64,000 bases of DNA from Owenia fusiformis (GCA_903813345.2 CAIIXF020000001.1:44781885-44845884); one strand, 5' to 3'. Positions 36,769 to 49,630 are shown, counted from the first letter of the stretch. A program made the numbers and translations. The notes: generated by a model not told the origin, from the sequence alone.

Positions 36769-37413
36769 ATATGATTGGAAATTCAACTAAGCTTACATAA
36801 AATGAATTCTTAAATACTCAGGAATTTCGTGCAAGGCATAATTCACAATTTTCGGACAAAAAGTTTCACGTATCACATTTTAAAAGTAAACGAATAGGCT
36901 AATAGCCAAAGTGGTAAACTTCGTATGGGGCCTTTAATTTTTTTCTCTGCTTGGATACACAATTATTTACTGGGAAGTTTTGGATACAGGGATTTAGATT
37001 AATCTTATCCCGAGGAAAATGTGTGTAGGCCTAGGCCAGTCTCACGAGAGACCAAAGGGACCGAGGGATATCGGGTCGGGGGGTAAGCTTAAACACCCTA
37101 GGGATTGACCCTGTATGATCAAAAAGCTTCCAACTTCTAAATTGAAAAATGGACTTTTAATACACTGATTTCTTTCAAAAATATTTTTCTATAAATAGCG
37201 AAAGTGTTCATATTAATAGTTTTAAAATTTGAAAGATCTAAAAACACCGGTGAAAAAGTAAAAAATTAATATTTAGAAAAATAGTATAAAATTTAATATC
37301 AAACTTTTTAACCTTAAATACATAAGGGTTGTGTACTGGGAGGTCTTGATTACAGGGTTAATCCCACAGGATTGATTAAATAGAAAAGAAAAAAAATGTA
37401 GAGAGAAAAATAT
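36769..37413. other. No gene seen
   Basis: AT-rich intergenic DNA leading to the tRNA gene. Confidence 0.4.
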
Positions 37414-37485
37414 TAGCAGAGCAAGGTTTCGATCCTCGGACCTCTGGGTTATGGGCCCAGCACGCTTCCACTGCGCCACTCTGCT
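37414..37485 (-). tRNA. Initiator tRNA-Met (CAT)
   Basis: A 72-nt cloverleaf on the minus strand. The acceptor stem pairs AGCAGAG with CTCTGCT, the D arm contains GTGGCGCAGTGG, the anticodon loop is CCCATAA within the GGG/CCC-type stem typical of initiators, and the T loop is ATCGAAA (A54-type, initiator-specific) rather than TTCGAAT. The sequence is nearly identical to vertebrate initiator tRNA-Met, with small changes in the T stem (CGAGG/CCTTG). No intron. It lies between the divergent TIR gene and SLC17A9-like gene. Confidence 0.96.
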
Positions 37486-37929
37486 TCACGACCAATAGTG
37501 TAAAATATAAAGTATATGAACAAATAATGATAAATAGTACAGTCAACCATACCGATTCAACCTAAATACTTCCCTGAAGGGGAAGTACTTATTGTCTTGT
37601 AAAGATATTTTTCATTAACTTACATTATCATAGAAATTTCACTCACCTCGAAAACTTCACATCGGGCGTGTCATTCATTTCATTTCCGGTTGGAATATTT
37701 CGCCTGCTCGGAAAATATCCTGATCTTTTCATAATTACTTACATTTTACATTATATGGAGAGATAGAACTATGCAAAGTGATTAGATATGTTTCAGCCGT
37801 AATGTAATATGATATTACGATTTGTTGATAACCTAATTGTGACATAAAAAACGAAAACAAGGTGACACGTAGATCAAATTCACATATTATCGCCCAATAA
37901 ATGAATATTATTTTGCAAATTTATTGGCT

Positions 37930-40900
37930 ATGTCGGTTTCGTCTGAGGACAAGAAGTTACGACTTGATAAAGACGATTCTACTCCTGGGAAATACTGGGG
38001 CAGGTTTGTAGACTATTTTTCATATTCTTGATGAATAAGTTCGTGATGATATTTTGTTCAGTGCACAGGCACTGAAAAGAAAATCTAGAGTAGATTTCAT
38101 GGCCTGACTTTGTCGGTAGAACTTGAAAAATAAGATTTACCTGAAGATTAGGAGTCTTACTTACACTCTAGAGGTTAGAACACACATTTCAATGAAACCT
38201 TATCACCTTAGTTGCTTCAGCTAAAGATCATTTAGCACAATATCCAAGAGGTAAATTATGGATCGTGAAAATGAATGAGCAAGTTCCGGAAGTTTCAATA
38301 CGATAAATTACCAAACATTTGTGAAAATTGAATCTTTGTTCATTGATTTTATAATTTACACGTGTGTGTATTCGTCTACTCTTTGGTCTAAATTATAAAG
38401 CATCACAAACAGGTCCTAAAATATTAATAGACTAATACAGCAGACGACCCATTCATACTTTCCATGCAGCATTTCATTCAGACCAATAGTTCAACTGTAG
38501 ATCATGCACTTTTTCTATCTTAGAACAGGCCATCCTCCTCTGCCCTGTCCTAAACTCGTCTGCAAAAGAGACCACAAAACATTCTTTTCAAATATTTTGA
38601 TTATTTTTACATCAGACATTGTTGGATGATATGTCACAAAATTAAAGTACAAGGTCAATACAGTATTTCGTGAAAGAGGCAACGCCGTCCCGGAAGTAAA
38701 CACGAGGAAAATGGAAATGAAAATTGTGAAAATGGAACACAAATTTCAATCAAGTACTGTGCTTATGCTTCATCATGAACAAAACATAGCTGATATGGTT
38801 TCATTAAAATGTGTGTTCTAACCTCCTAATCTTCAGATAAATCTTATTTATCAAGTTCTACCGATGAAGTCAGGCCATGAAATCTACTCTACCACCCACT
38901 TTCAGTGTACCTGCAAGGAAAAAGGATTTCCCCCCATGTTGTATATGTATACCTTACACCTAATCTGGTATCTGATAATCGGAGCAACACAATGCTTTTT
39001 CATGTTTATAAAAATAAATTTTAGACAGTAGAATGCTCTAACCATAACGTGACCATGGAATGTACATTCACAACATATCTGTTCTTTGTATTGACATATT
39101 GTAAACCATAAATTACCATTAAGAGTCAAAATAATAGATATTTAAAAGAAAATTAAATCATAAAATACATGTAGTGACACTCATGAAAATTATAAAGGTC
39201 ACTATGAATGGCAGATGTTTTTGTCACTATATCCAATTCATCAGTCTTATTAATATGTTGATTTAGGATTAGTGAGAAATGGTAATTCAGTGTCTTATCT
39301 TTGCATGGTGGATTTTCATTTTGGTCAATTCTACTATCTGCTGCTGTGCCTCAAATTCAATGTCTTTTTCTTTTTAAATTTCAAAAGTTATCAAAATAAG
39401 AATGAAATAATACAGTTTGTCACTCTCTTTGAGCTCTCTTCCTACTAAAGTTTTCAACAGAAATATTATCTTTTCCCCTAGGATGACAAATGAAATAGAG
39501 GCTGTCTTTAATGCATTGTTTCATGCTTTTCTTGCTGCAAGAAGAAAAATAGTGAAAAGATTATTACTATAATCCATATGTAATCCCATGAAACGAAATC
39601 ACAAATTCAGATGTAGAGAGGCTGATCATTATTAAGAAGGTCATTTTGAATTTTTTGCGATTTGTTTTGGGCACATTTGATGTTTTGCTCTTCAAATTCT
39701 GTTTTTAATAGACTAGATGCGAATAGAAATAATCTTGATTTACGTCATTAAATATTCAAAATTCAGTCAAAGTGATGTCATATTTGAAATCTACATGTAA
39801 AAGTATGTCTAGAAAATGGTTTCGAAGATGGTTTATCAACTTTGAAAATTTAATTTTTTTTGAAAATGTGACTTCTAGCTCGGGTTGATTCCTCATAGAC
39901 CCCATGTTACAAAATCACAAAAAGTTAAATATCTTTTCTTGTATTGGACAGATAACATTTTCTTTTACTGGACATATTTTAATTTTCATAACTATTAGAT
40001 ACATAAGGGTTATATAAAAATTTAGCCACTACAACAGATGTAATTTAAGTTAAAGGGAACTTTCTAATATACCCGCCATGTTATCTGACCCGAACGAGCC
40101 ACCTGGTGGCGAAACTGGTAACTACCTACTCGCATCTGCGTTATTGTACAGTGATCTCCCCAGGATTTTTTCTCAAGTGGGTGCAAAATTCTCATTTTCA
40201 CAATTCACACTGAAATTGGTCAAAACATGCCTATATTCATGATTTTTCTCATTTACAAGTGGATGCAAATGGATTTTCAGGTGGGTGCAAGCCTGTTTTT
40301 AAAATTTCAGGTGGATGCTGCACTCACTTGCTTTAATGCTTGGCAGGTCACTGTGATATAACTGTTCTAGCTGTTACTTCTGTTCTTTCAGTATCTCTTT
40401 TATTTGTGAGAGTAAATGAATATCTCACATATATAACTGTTTGTTTATATTTGAGGTGTTTATGTTCATCCATGTTCAACAATAATACCTTTCTTCATCA
40501 TCTTCTAATTTGTTTACCCATGTTTCCATTATGTCATACATTTATGTAAACTTTATTTCAGAGACGAGAAGAGACTATGGGGTGCCTCTCTGTTTATAAG
40601 CTGTGCATCCCTCTACACAACACGTTCTGTTATGCCTATGAGCATTGTATCAGTAGCTAAAGATGTCCACTGGGACAAAGTACAAAAGGTCTTTAAATTT
40701 AAATTAGTCCAATTTTACATTAAAAATAGTACCCTGGTCAGTTTATAACCTGAGCCATATAATAAAGGAAAGGCCAGATATAATATCAGTGTGTCATTTT
40801 TATGTAAACTTAATTAATTTTATCTGGAGGGGTTCTGATCAAGCCCCTATCATTTTTGTTTATTACATCAGTACAGCAAATGAAGATTTTATTTTCAATC

Positions 40901-43900
40901 TATGTACATAAAGACACGCACATATCGAGAATTAGATTTTTATGTAAACTTAATTAATTTTATCTGGAGGGGATCTGATCAAGCCCCTATCATTTTTGTT
41001 TATTACATTAGTACAGCAAATGAACATTTATTTTTCAATTCATGTACATAAACAGACGTACATCTAGAGAATTTGATAGATCAGATTTATATCCAACAAA
41101 ATGAACTTCCCAGATTAAAACTAAAAGTCCACTTTTCCTGAGAAAAGTGAAGCAAAGTGAATTGAACAAATCAATAGAAATATGAACTCTAATCATCACA
41201 TCCTGAAACAATTTCCTTTTCCAGGGCACAGTGCTTTCAGCCTTCTTTTGGGGTTACTGCATGACCCAGGTTTTGGGGGGCTATCTGAGCGACCGTATAG
41301 GAGGTGATATAGTTCTCATCGTCTCAGCTACAGGTTGGGCTCTGATTACATTCTGGACTCCATTCATAATAAAGCTTTCATCCGATCAGCACACTGCAAT
41401 GGTTCTAGTTGTGATATCTCGAGTCCTTTTAGGTTGTTTTCAAGGTAAGTGATGACATATGTACTATTGTTGTTTATTTAATGTTTTACATTTTAAACAC
41501 AAAAAGCCCTTGCATACTTTATCATTTATTTGGTTTCCGCATGACAGTCATGTAAGATGAGATGATGATGATCACCTTTTGTTTCATGTGCAATATTCCC
41601 TGATCCAGATGTCCTTTGATTAATTCATTTTGACTGATCAATGATTCCCTATGATGGATCCTCAATGACCGATTCCCCATGTCTAATCACATATGACCAC
41701 TTTTCATAAAATATCACATATGTGCCTTATCAAATCATGCATTATGGTTTTTTTCAGGTGTACATTTTCCCAGTGTTACAAGCATAGTGTGTAGAAAAGT
41801 AAATGACCAGGAGAGGTCTCTAATATATAGCTTCATTACATCAGGGTCTCAGTTAGGGTAAGGACATGGAGGATATTGCCCTTAAATTAGAAAACTTTTG
41901 TTAGTGATTACTTCTCTTTAATTCTCTATGATGAACATTTGAACACATCTCTTAACACACTTCTGCATCTTTTATACACTGAGGTCATTCAATTTGTGTT
42001 TTTATTTAAAAACAGTATATTTTCACACTACCTGTTTTTAGGGATTCAAGATTGTTCGCTTTATTCACTCTTTAATATATTAAATCTGTTACAGTAGTGC
42101 TTATATTGACATTTTTTTTCGATTCATTAAAGTTTCAAAAATTTCAAGATTATTCTAACACAATGACAACTTTGAAAAAAGTTGAGATCTATGTCTTTTT
42201 CTCCCTTTAACTGGCAAGTAAATAGCTTGATTTCATGTTTTTGCAGGATATTGATATGTGGGAGTGTTGGCTCCATACTGTTAGAAAGATTTGGCTGGTC
42301 CAGTGTTTTCTATGTCTCAGGTGAGTAACCACCTTGATTCAAATCTTAAGTTTCTTTGTTCATTTAAAGGTTGAACACACAAAATATTGTTTTGCCATGC
42401 TTGATAAAGTCTCAGCTGCTCCAAATATGGAAAAAGAAACATCTTTTCAGGAATATTGAATTTTCCTTATAATATGAGAATATAATATGATATATAATAT
42501 GTACACATATGTATACACTTCTGTTTGGATTTTTGAAATTAATGATTACATGTCTATATCTCCTCAAGTATGTTTAATGAATGAGAATGAAATATGATGT
42601 AAACTTCTGGAGTTGAAGATTGTGAAAAGAGAATTTTCGTGTTCTATTGAAATCAATAATTTAACAATATCAGTCATAAAAATTGGATGAAAGGAAAACA
42701 GAACTTGTACTACCTCTTATTATATTTCAGGATGTGCAGGTATTTGTTGGGTGTTTTTCTTAAAGTATTATCTTGTGGCACAACAAAGAAAAAAACAAAT
42801 AGTTTTATCAATGAAAGACAATATCGTAGCAGGTGAAAAATCTCACACAGATTCTGGTGCAGTACCTTGGTTATTGTTCTTCAGAAAACCTCCATTTTGG
42901 TAAGTTAAAATATTTACATTTTAATATACATGTACTATCAAATTCTTGAGCTGATGAGCTTTTTGTGGTTCTATTATATTAGAGCTCTTCTATTATTTTT
43001 TTGTGAAAATTTCAGTAAAATGATATTTTTGTTGTAAAGTACGATATTATAATAAATAAATTTTACTTGACTACAATTGTTGACATTTGGATATCTTACA
43101 CAAAACTAATTTTACATTGTATCAAATTCCTTTTATTTTTTCCAGGGCAATCATAGTTGCACATTTCTGTCATACCAATGCTTTCTTCATCTTATTCTCA
43201 TGGCTCCCAACCTATTTCCATGACAACTTCCCTGATGCTAAGGTAAGCTGTGTATGGCATATACAATATAAGCAGCTGTGTATGGCATATACAATATAAG
43301 TAGTTTTGCCTCAAGAATGTGTACCCCTCCCTCTGTATTTCACACCCAACGTAACAGATGTGTTGGAAGTGAAGTACAGGGGCATGCACAGTCTTCAAGC
43401 AAGACTATAATATAAGCAGCTGTGCGTGAGGTGTTTAAGGTAGAAACAGAGATAGAAATTGTTTTATTTCCCAAATTTTGCCTTGATTGGTATTTTTCCA
43501 CCTAATATCTCATTCTTTGTTATGCCTATATTCCAATAATCCAAAGTATCATTAGTTATTACATACTATTATAGGAAATGCAGAGATTTTGATTTACCAT
43601 ACACAATGTTTTTAATGAGCATTCAATAAGTCATATGTAATATCATATTTCCTTTTCTTTGGTAGGGTTGGGTATTTAATGTGGTCCCATGGATTGTGAC
43701 AATACCCAGTGCAATACTTGGTGGTCATCTTGCCGATTTGTTAATAAGAAAAGGTAAGTTTAAAACTATTAATTGAATGTGCTCATGTAGGAGGGGAGTT
43801 TACATCTTATATTGGTGATAAGAAGTTTTACTGTGTTACTTATGAATTTTCAATTAAAGGTGCAACAAAAACTATAGACAAGTCGAGCATAACTCTCAAA

Positions 43901-46900
43901 ATTATTTGCAATTTTTTTTACATTTTCCATGTTAGATTTATTTTCTAATAAGAGTCTGATAGTTCCTACTTTATTTCTGTATAATCTTTAGAGATTTAGG
44001 AGATTATCTTATCAATTTAAATAACATGCATCTTTTATTTTTAATAACTTCCATATCTGATCAGATTTCGCTTTTGTTTTTCATAAAACATTTTTTTCGA
44101 TCTTTCACAATTTCAAAGTAATTTCATATTCAGTTTTCATACAAAAGTATAGTGCATAAAATATACAGGCTATGATATCCTCTTTAGTCTTTGTTGCCAC
44201 TTTAAAATGAATGACCGATGTCTGAGATATAAAAGATGTCTTTTAGTTTTGAAATTTTTTTGCATTGGTACCAGTCGAAATTCTGCTGCAGTTGAAATAA
44301 ATTTCTTTTCACCTTTCAGGATACAGTGTTACATTTACCAGAAAGTTCTTAGAGGTAAGTCTACTATAGTCTTCTGAGAAATTTAGAAATGCCTCGTCAA
44401 ATGTGTAATCTAGGGAACATTTCCGGAAATGAAGATATGGTTCAGACTTCAAACTATTGTCCTTTTAATACGAAGCCATAAAAGCTATGAATGTTCTGGT
44501 AATTACACACCACTGACTTATTTATTCTTAGACATTTTACCTTTATGAATGCATACCTCTAACACTTTTCTTACTCATACCTTAATCGCTATTTGAAAGA
44601 ATGAATAAGCATAAAATCATGCAATTGCTAAATTGACTAGTTATATGTACATGATTAAGGGGGGGGGGGGCATTCAATCTCTCAGATATGTACCTGTTAA
44701 GGACAGATTATTTTAATTTGTATCTTTTTATTATTGATCATTTCAGAAATTCATATGAAATGCATACCCATTGATCGTCAAGACCTTGGAGACTCTATTT
44801 TCCAAGCAGATAGTCTATGCACCTTAATATGCTGTGTGCTATCTTCAGGCCTGTAGCAAGGGGGGAGTTCGATGGGTACGACATTCAACATTACGTAAAG
44901 GACCGTGTTTCTTTACAGAATGTTTTCAATAATTGATTTAAGAAAAAAACATTGTTGAATTCAGTTCACCATATCGATACCAATCCTTTGTAAAAAATGA
45001 AACCCCAAGGAATTTTCCAAAAAGTGAACCCCCTTGGCAAATCCTGGCTACGGGCCTGTTCTTGTACTGAAAAGTGAATAGATTTTGAAGTTGCATGTAA
45101 ATATGAAGCATATGGATCAGCATTCGGAAATTGCATTGTCAGTTGCTGCATTCTGCCTGATTTGTCCAGTGCACACCGAAACACCCTGAAAACGGTAAAG
45201 TCAGATACCATTGTCACAAATGGAGGACGTAACCATGGGTTCAACTCATGGTTTCAACTCTTCGCCAATCACTTGGTTCTCATTTCATGGGACCTTATCA
45301 TCTTTTGTGCATGTATTATGCCTTTGTGATGGTGTATTATATGAAATCCCAATTTCCAACTTTACTGACTTAACCATTGTCAGGGTGTTCCGGTACTGTG
45401 TGAATACATTTGAAATTAAACCATGTAGGCTTTTGCTACAACAAATGAACAATTGTACATTGGATAGTTTCATGATGTCACAGATTTTAGCATTAGGTCT
45501 AAAAACAAATCAACAGTAGTGTACGCTGATGCTGTTATTGTAGTTAGAATGTACCAATGACATAATATCCAAAAGGTGGCATGATTCACCAAACTTCTTT
45601 ATTAAACCCATGTTTTCAGACCATCTGTGTGCTTGGAATGAATTTTGGTATGCTATCAGTCACACATTGTGACAACATACACAGTGCTGTAGTGTGTATG
45701 ATGATAACTACGGCAGCATCAACTTTCCATATAAGCAGTTGCAATCTCAATGCTGGAGATATTGCCCCAGAATATTCTGGTTCTGTCTTTGGTAAGGACT
45801 AGTGAATGTATAACTTTGTCCCTTGTATAATTTTGTGTGCTATATGTTTACTGTGTGGATTAGAAGATAAGGCCGGTGTAAAAAAGTAGATGTTTAACAT
45901 ACCGCCACATTTACTTTAAACATCATAAAAAGCAGGCCCATATGGCACTTTGGAAAAAAACTGATTATAAAATGGGTGGCAACGTTCTTTCTGCATTACA
46001 CTACACATACTTGGGGTGTCTAACATACACCAATTGGGCAAAGTCCTGGGAAAGTCCAATGGAGTCTCATGAGATCCCACACAATGGATCTACGAGTAAT
46101 AATCCCCCATCATGCCTAATTGGTGTATATTGAGGTTTTCTGCTTACTTCTTATATTTGCACAAAGGACTTGGAATGCAACCAGGTTTTGTTTTAAAAAC
46201 ATGTCCCTTGAATGGTTCCATCATTCAAGGGCATTATTTTGAAAGTTTTTCGGAGAGACATTTTATTGATAGTACATTCTCAATAATATTGACGGTATTA
46301 TTACATGGAAAAATATACCTGAAAGTAGGCTTTACCATCATTTGTATGTCCAGGCATCACCTCAGCAAAAATACACTGCTTTTCAATATTACACTCCTAA
46401 TAAATCTTACATTAAGTTCCTTTGTTTCATATACATGTAGATACAGGGATTTAATGCAGGACACTTTTGTGCTTACTTTGACATGAATCACAGCTTACAA
46501 ACAAATCTGTCTCTCTCTCTATATATGCTCTATGTTGCGGGTTGCAGATTTGGAAGACCAGTCTAGGGCACATTCACACTCAAATAAGCTGCAGCTATCA
46601 TAGACAAGATAAGCTTCCTATGTTATTTCATTTAGAAAATAATTGGTTGAAACCTTTCATTTCTGTTACAGACTCTCTCCCAGGTCCCTTTGGCCATCTG
46701 CCTGCTGCTCATTGGACAAAATTTACATAGTTACACTAACAGTGTCATACTTATGACTATCGCAGTTTCTGCATCCTCATTGCACAAGGCTGGGGTCATG
46801 GTGAACTCTACCGATATTTCACCCAGACATCCTGGTTCTGTAATGGGTAAGACCTGCAGAAGATTTCCTTCAGAGCATGCATGGCCCTTCACTATTTCTG

Positions 46901-49630
46901 CTTTTGGTTTGCATATTGAAATCTATATTTTGATAGAATTTCAAAATTGCTCCTAAAACTGCTAAATGGTCATGTTTTTTCAAAAGAGTTGGGGAGAAAA
47001 ACCAGGGAATTTTGGTCAGTCAAAATGATAGTATGTTACCGGTAGTTGGAAAAGTTTATTGAAGAAAAATTATTTTTTATATGATTTCATGATATTCCTT
47101 TTTCACTGAATTCTGTTTATAAATTGCAATCACTGGATTCTTGTCGAGGGATTAGCAAGGGAAAGGTGACAAAAGTGTTCATTGTTAGAAAATATAAATC
47201 TATAGCAACCTTGGTTTTTCTGAAAACATCATTTATTGCAATCAACGGAAGCTTGAAATAAGTGGAATGTTTGTCTGTCAATCAATGGTCACGTGTACAT
47301 ATGTACATGGATGCATTTATTTTGCGGAATTACTGATTGGGTCAATCTTTGAAGGCAATTAGTTTAGTACATGTGTACTTACTAACATTTTTAATTAAGC
47401 CTAACAAATACTCCTTCTTCATAAACAACTAATCATGTTATGTTTTTCTTTTAAATTGAGGTGATGAGGGTGATATGTACCTCCGTTCAACATTACTCCA
47501 ATGAGATCTTTGACTCCAAATCCCAACCTCATAGAAAATCCTGGGCCCAATATTATTTTTATGTAGAAGTTTTACGCAAAAAATCTGTCCTTTCAGACTA
47601 TAAGTTTGGTGGGTGTATCTGCTTGTCTAGTTGCATTAGCTGAAGCGAAGAACTATCATGTAGCAATGACTTTATTGACCATGGCCACTAGTTTTCAAGG
47701 GTTCCATAACAGTGGCAGTTTCATGAATCCACAAGACATAGCACCTAGGTTTGCAGGATCTGTCTTTGGTAAGGGATCAGCAAAATAGATACTAAATAAG
47801 GACTTTAAGTTATTCCATCTGAGTGTATGCAAAATTTAAGATAAGATGTTACGGTATGAGACAAATACTATAGTATTTGTAGTACCAAGGAGTTAGGAGA
47901 GATATTCCCATTTACATTCAGCTTTTTTCAAGGTTACTTCTACTGACACATTTAATTTATTTTTACATTATATTGATTGTGGAGGGCCTGACACATGTAC
48001 TGTAAGGATTGGGAGATGTTTGCTTTATTTGTTTAATATATAGCTTTTGTTCTTATTTGACTACTTGCTTTGATAACTTACAGGGTGGGCCAAAATGTCC
48101 ATTATTTGTATTCTATAACTTAAATAATACATAAACAAGATTGCTAGAGATGCAGCAATCACTTTCACAATTATTCTTAAAATGCGATAAATCTTCAGAG
48201 GTTACTGAATGAAATATATAAAAGAGCTGTGGGGTCTTAATGAATTCATACAGTTCAACGGATATTAGAATAACAATCTTACACTGTTATAAGTCATGCC
48301 TCAAGTAATGGTGCCAGAATGACATTTTAACCAGTCTGTCAAAGAGACAAATAGATAAGATGATTGGGACTGGGAAGGGTAAGGTGATCGGGAAAATCTG
48401 CATATACATACTGTATGCACAGTATATAAAGATCATTACTCTTGGAAGAAAGATCAGTAAGGTGCAATATTGAGCCTACAAATGATTAAACTTGCTTTTT
48501 CAGTGATCTTTATTCTGTTATTATATTTTGCTAATCTTCAAACAAAAAATACAACATTTGAATTATTCATGTTTCAATCAGAATTTGGCATACCTGTTCC
48601 ATTTTTTTGTGTTTGAACCAGTCCATCTAATCTCCCAATATTGGTCTCAATACCCTCCCAATGATTCAATGTTTAACAGAAATATAAAATACTCAGTAAT
48701 AATTGTGGCACCTTACATAATGTGTCTCATCGACAGATTGTTTAACATGTTTAAGAAGTTTATCTGGTTCCAACATAAAAAAAATTACTGTAAAATTGTA
48801 ATGCCTTGAAATACTGCCTTGAAACAGGAGGCTGGATTCTCACCCCTATTGACTGTTGACATTACTCATTTAAATACCACTATGTCTATATAAGTATGTC
48901 ATTTTGGGGTTTATTCATAGATTGCTGCATTCCCTGTGAAAATGTTAGCAAATTCAAAATATGGTCGTTTTTTGGCTCACCCTGTATAATGTATGATTAT
49001 TTGGCTATATCCGCTGCATTAAATATATTCCAAATGACAAATTAATTATGGCAGACATCATGCGTTTTCAACTTTTTTATAAAAATGTAAATAATAGTAA
49101 TAGTTTTAATTTATATAAACATGATCTTATATATTTAAAAAAAATGTCATGAAAATGATCTTGTTTTCTATATTTTGTGTAATCTACAAGTACCTGGCAC
49201 ATGTATGTTAAATACTTGAAATCATTGTCTTATTTCTTCTTGTTTCTTTCAGGTGTTATGAACATGGCAGGTGCTATTCCAGGTAGGCAGTTTTGTGGAC
49301 ACTTTTTTAGCCTGTTTTTTGAACCGTTATTAACTTGTGTTTGGTAGTATTTAAAGTTATTTCATTGTTTTGAAGAAGTGGTCTCAACCATGGGCTTTCA
49401 ATTTAGTTGAAAGCCCATGTCTCAACCTCATATTTTTCTGAAAGATTTCCTTCCGAAGGCCTGATATCCTATATTTCACTATATTTTCAGGCTTTATTGG
49501 AGTATACATCGCAGGATATATCCTGGAAACGACAAAAAGTTGGGCAGCTGTATTTAATCAAACTGCTGTAGTGACAACAATAGGCTGGTTGACATTCATG
49601 ATATTTGGATCAGGAAAGAAGATAGTTTGA
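37930..49630 (+). CDS. SLC17A9: SLC17A9-type vesicular transporter (MFS) with three alternative copies of one exon
   Basis: Exons: 37930-38003, 40562-40688, 41225-41444, 41758-41857, 42247-42320, 42731-42899, 43146-43242, 43666-43753, 44320-44354, one of (45620-45791 / 46672-46846 / 47597-47768), 49253-49282, 49491-49630. All borders are GT-AG and phases agree, giving 441 residues (human SLC17A9 436). Conserved blocks include YTTRSVMP, TVLSAFFWGYCMTQVLGGYL, DRIGG, FSWLPTYFHDNFPDAKGW and FNVVPW. SLC17A9 is the vesicular nucleotide transporter that loads ATP into secretory vesicles, a 12-helix member of the SLC17 anion family; substrate is inferred from family. Exon 11 is only 30 nt. Introns carry MITEs, a foldback element (intron 1), a 141-bp duplication (intron 2) and a 904-bp mariner-like element. 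Confidence 0.94.
38070..38907. mobile_element. Foldback element with ~110-130-bp arms, SLC17A9-like intron 1
   Basis: The arm CACTGAAA...GTAGAGTAGATTTCATGGCC...AACACACATTT(C/T)AATGAAACC is present at the left (38070-38200) and inverted at the right (38799-38907). The left arm has ~19 extra bases around TCTTACTTACACTCTAGA. The central ~600 bp codes for nothing I recognise. Confidence 0.85.
39711..40138 (-). mobile_element. MITE family 3, copy B (inverted)
   Basis: Reverse complement of the 16360-16770 element, end to end (TAGATGCGAATAG ... CTACTCGCATCT). It lies in SLC17A9-like intron 1. Confidence 0.82.
40796..41078 (+). repeat. Two-copy ~141-bp tandem duplication
   Basis: TTTTATGTAAACTTAATTAA through GTACATAAA.. 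occurs at 40796 and again at 40938 with few differences (TGGAGGGGTTCTGATCAAGC vs TGGAGGGGATCTGATCAAGC). It lies in SLC17A9-like intron 2. Confidence 0.85.
43246..43300 (+). repeat. Short direct duplication just after the exon 7 donor
   Basis: GCTGTGTATGGCATATACAA followed by TATAAG occurs twice in tandem (~30-bp period) immediately after the GTAAGC donor of SLC17A9-like exon 7. Unlike the PARS2 arrays it does not include the exon end. Confidence 0.7.
43854..44205. mobile_element. MITE family 2, copy 2
   Basis: Ends TTAAAGGTGCAAC and GTTGCCACTTTAA; same ends as 14059-14431. SLC17A9-like intron 8. Confidence 0.6.
44847..45058. mobile_element. MITE family 4, copy 2
   Basis: Ends AGGCCTGTAGCAAGGGGGGA and TGGCTACGGGCCTG; interior AACCCCCTTGGCAAATCC matches 30271-30478. 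SLC17A9-like intron 9. Confidence 0.75.
45135..45420. repeat. Diverged inverted repeat before exon 10a
   Basis: ACCGAAACACCCTGAAAACG (45176) followed by TAAAGTCAG is mirrored by CTTAACCATTGTCAGGGTGT and TCCGGTACTG (45370-45400). Possibly a decayed MITE; the 102-codon frame across it is not supported. Confidence 0.45.
45620..45791 (+). CDS. SLC17A9: SLC17A9-like alternative exon 10a
   Basis: 172 nt, starts in phase 0 after a TTTTCAG acceptor and ends in phase 1 before GTAAGG. It encodes TICVLGMNFGML at its start and GDIAPEYSGSVFG at its end, covering a transmembrane helix and the conserved N..DIAP..GS.FG segment. It is homologous to exons 10b and 10c and fits the same neighbours. It lacks the HNSG motif of 10c (has HISS). 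Confidence 0.85.
46672..46846 (+). CDS. SLC17A9: SLC17A9-like alternative exon 10b
   Basis: 175 nt, one codon longer than its sisters, phase 0 to 1, acceptor GTTACAG and donor GTAAGA. It encodes TLSQVPLAICLLLIGQNL at its start and STDISPRHPGSVMG at its end. It is the most diverged copy in the conserved loop (DISP for DIAP, VMG for VFG), yet has no stop and intact splice sites. Confidence 0.83.
47597..47768 (+). CDS. SLC17A9: SLC17A9-like alternative exon 10c, closest to the family form
   Basis: 172 nt, phase 0 to 1, acceptor CTTTCAG and donor GTAAGG. It encodes TISLVGVSACLVALAEAKN at its start and FHNSGSFMNPQDIAPRFAG near its end. The FNHSG..VNIQDLAP..AG stretch of human SLC17A9 aligns best with this copy, so it is the likely ancestral exon. 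Confidence 0.88.
48081..48984. mobile_element. Mariner-like non-autonomous element, 904 bp
   Basis: CAGGGTGGGCCAAAATGTCC at the left and TTTTTTGGCTCACCCTG at the right, TA on both sides. No recognisable transposase. It lies between exon 10c and exon 11 of the SLC17A9-like gene. Confidence 0.8.
49389..49419. mobile_element. 31-bp palindromic insertion with perfect 7-bp duplication
   Basis: CATGGGCTTTCAA, five bases, TTGAAAGCCCATG, flanked by TCTCAAC on both sides (49382-49388, 49420-49426). SLC17A9-like intron 11. Confidence 0.75.

Noticed and set aside
45211-45519. 102-codon plus frame before exon 10a
   Set aside because: Falls on a diverged inverted repeat and is not in phase with SLC17A9-like exons.
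46112-46486. 124-codon plus frame between exons 10a and 10b
   Set aside because: No similarity to the exon 10 copies, AT-driven composition; I looked for a fourth exon copy here and saw none.
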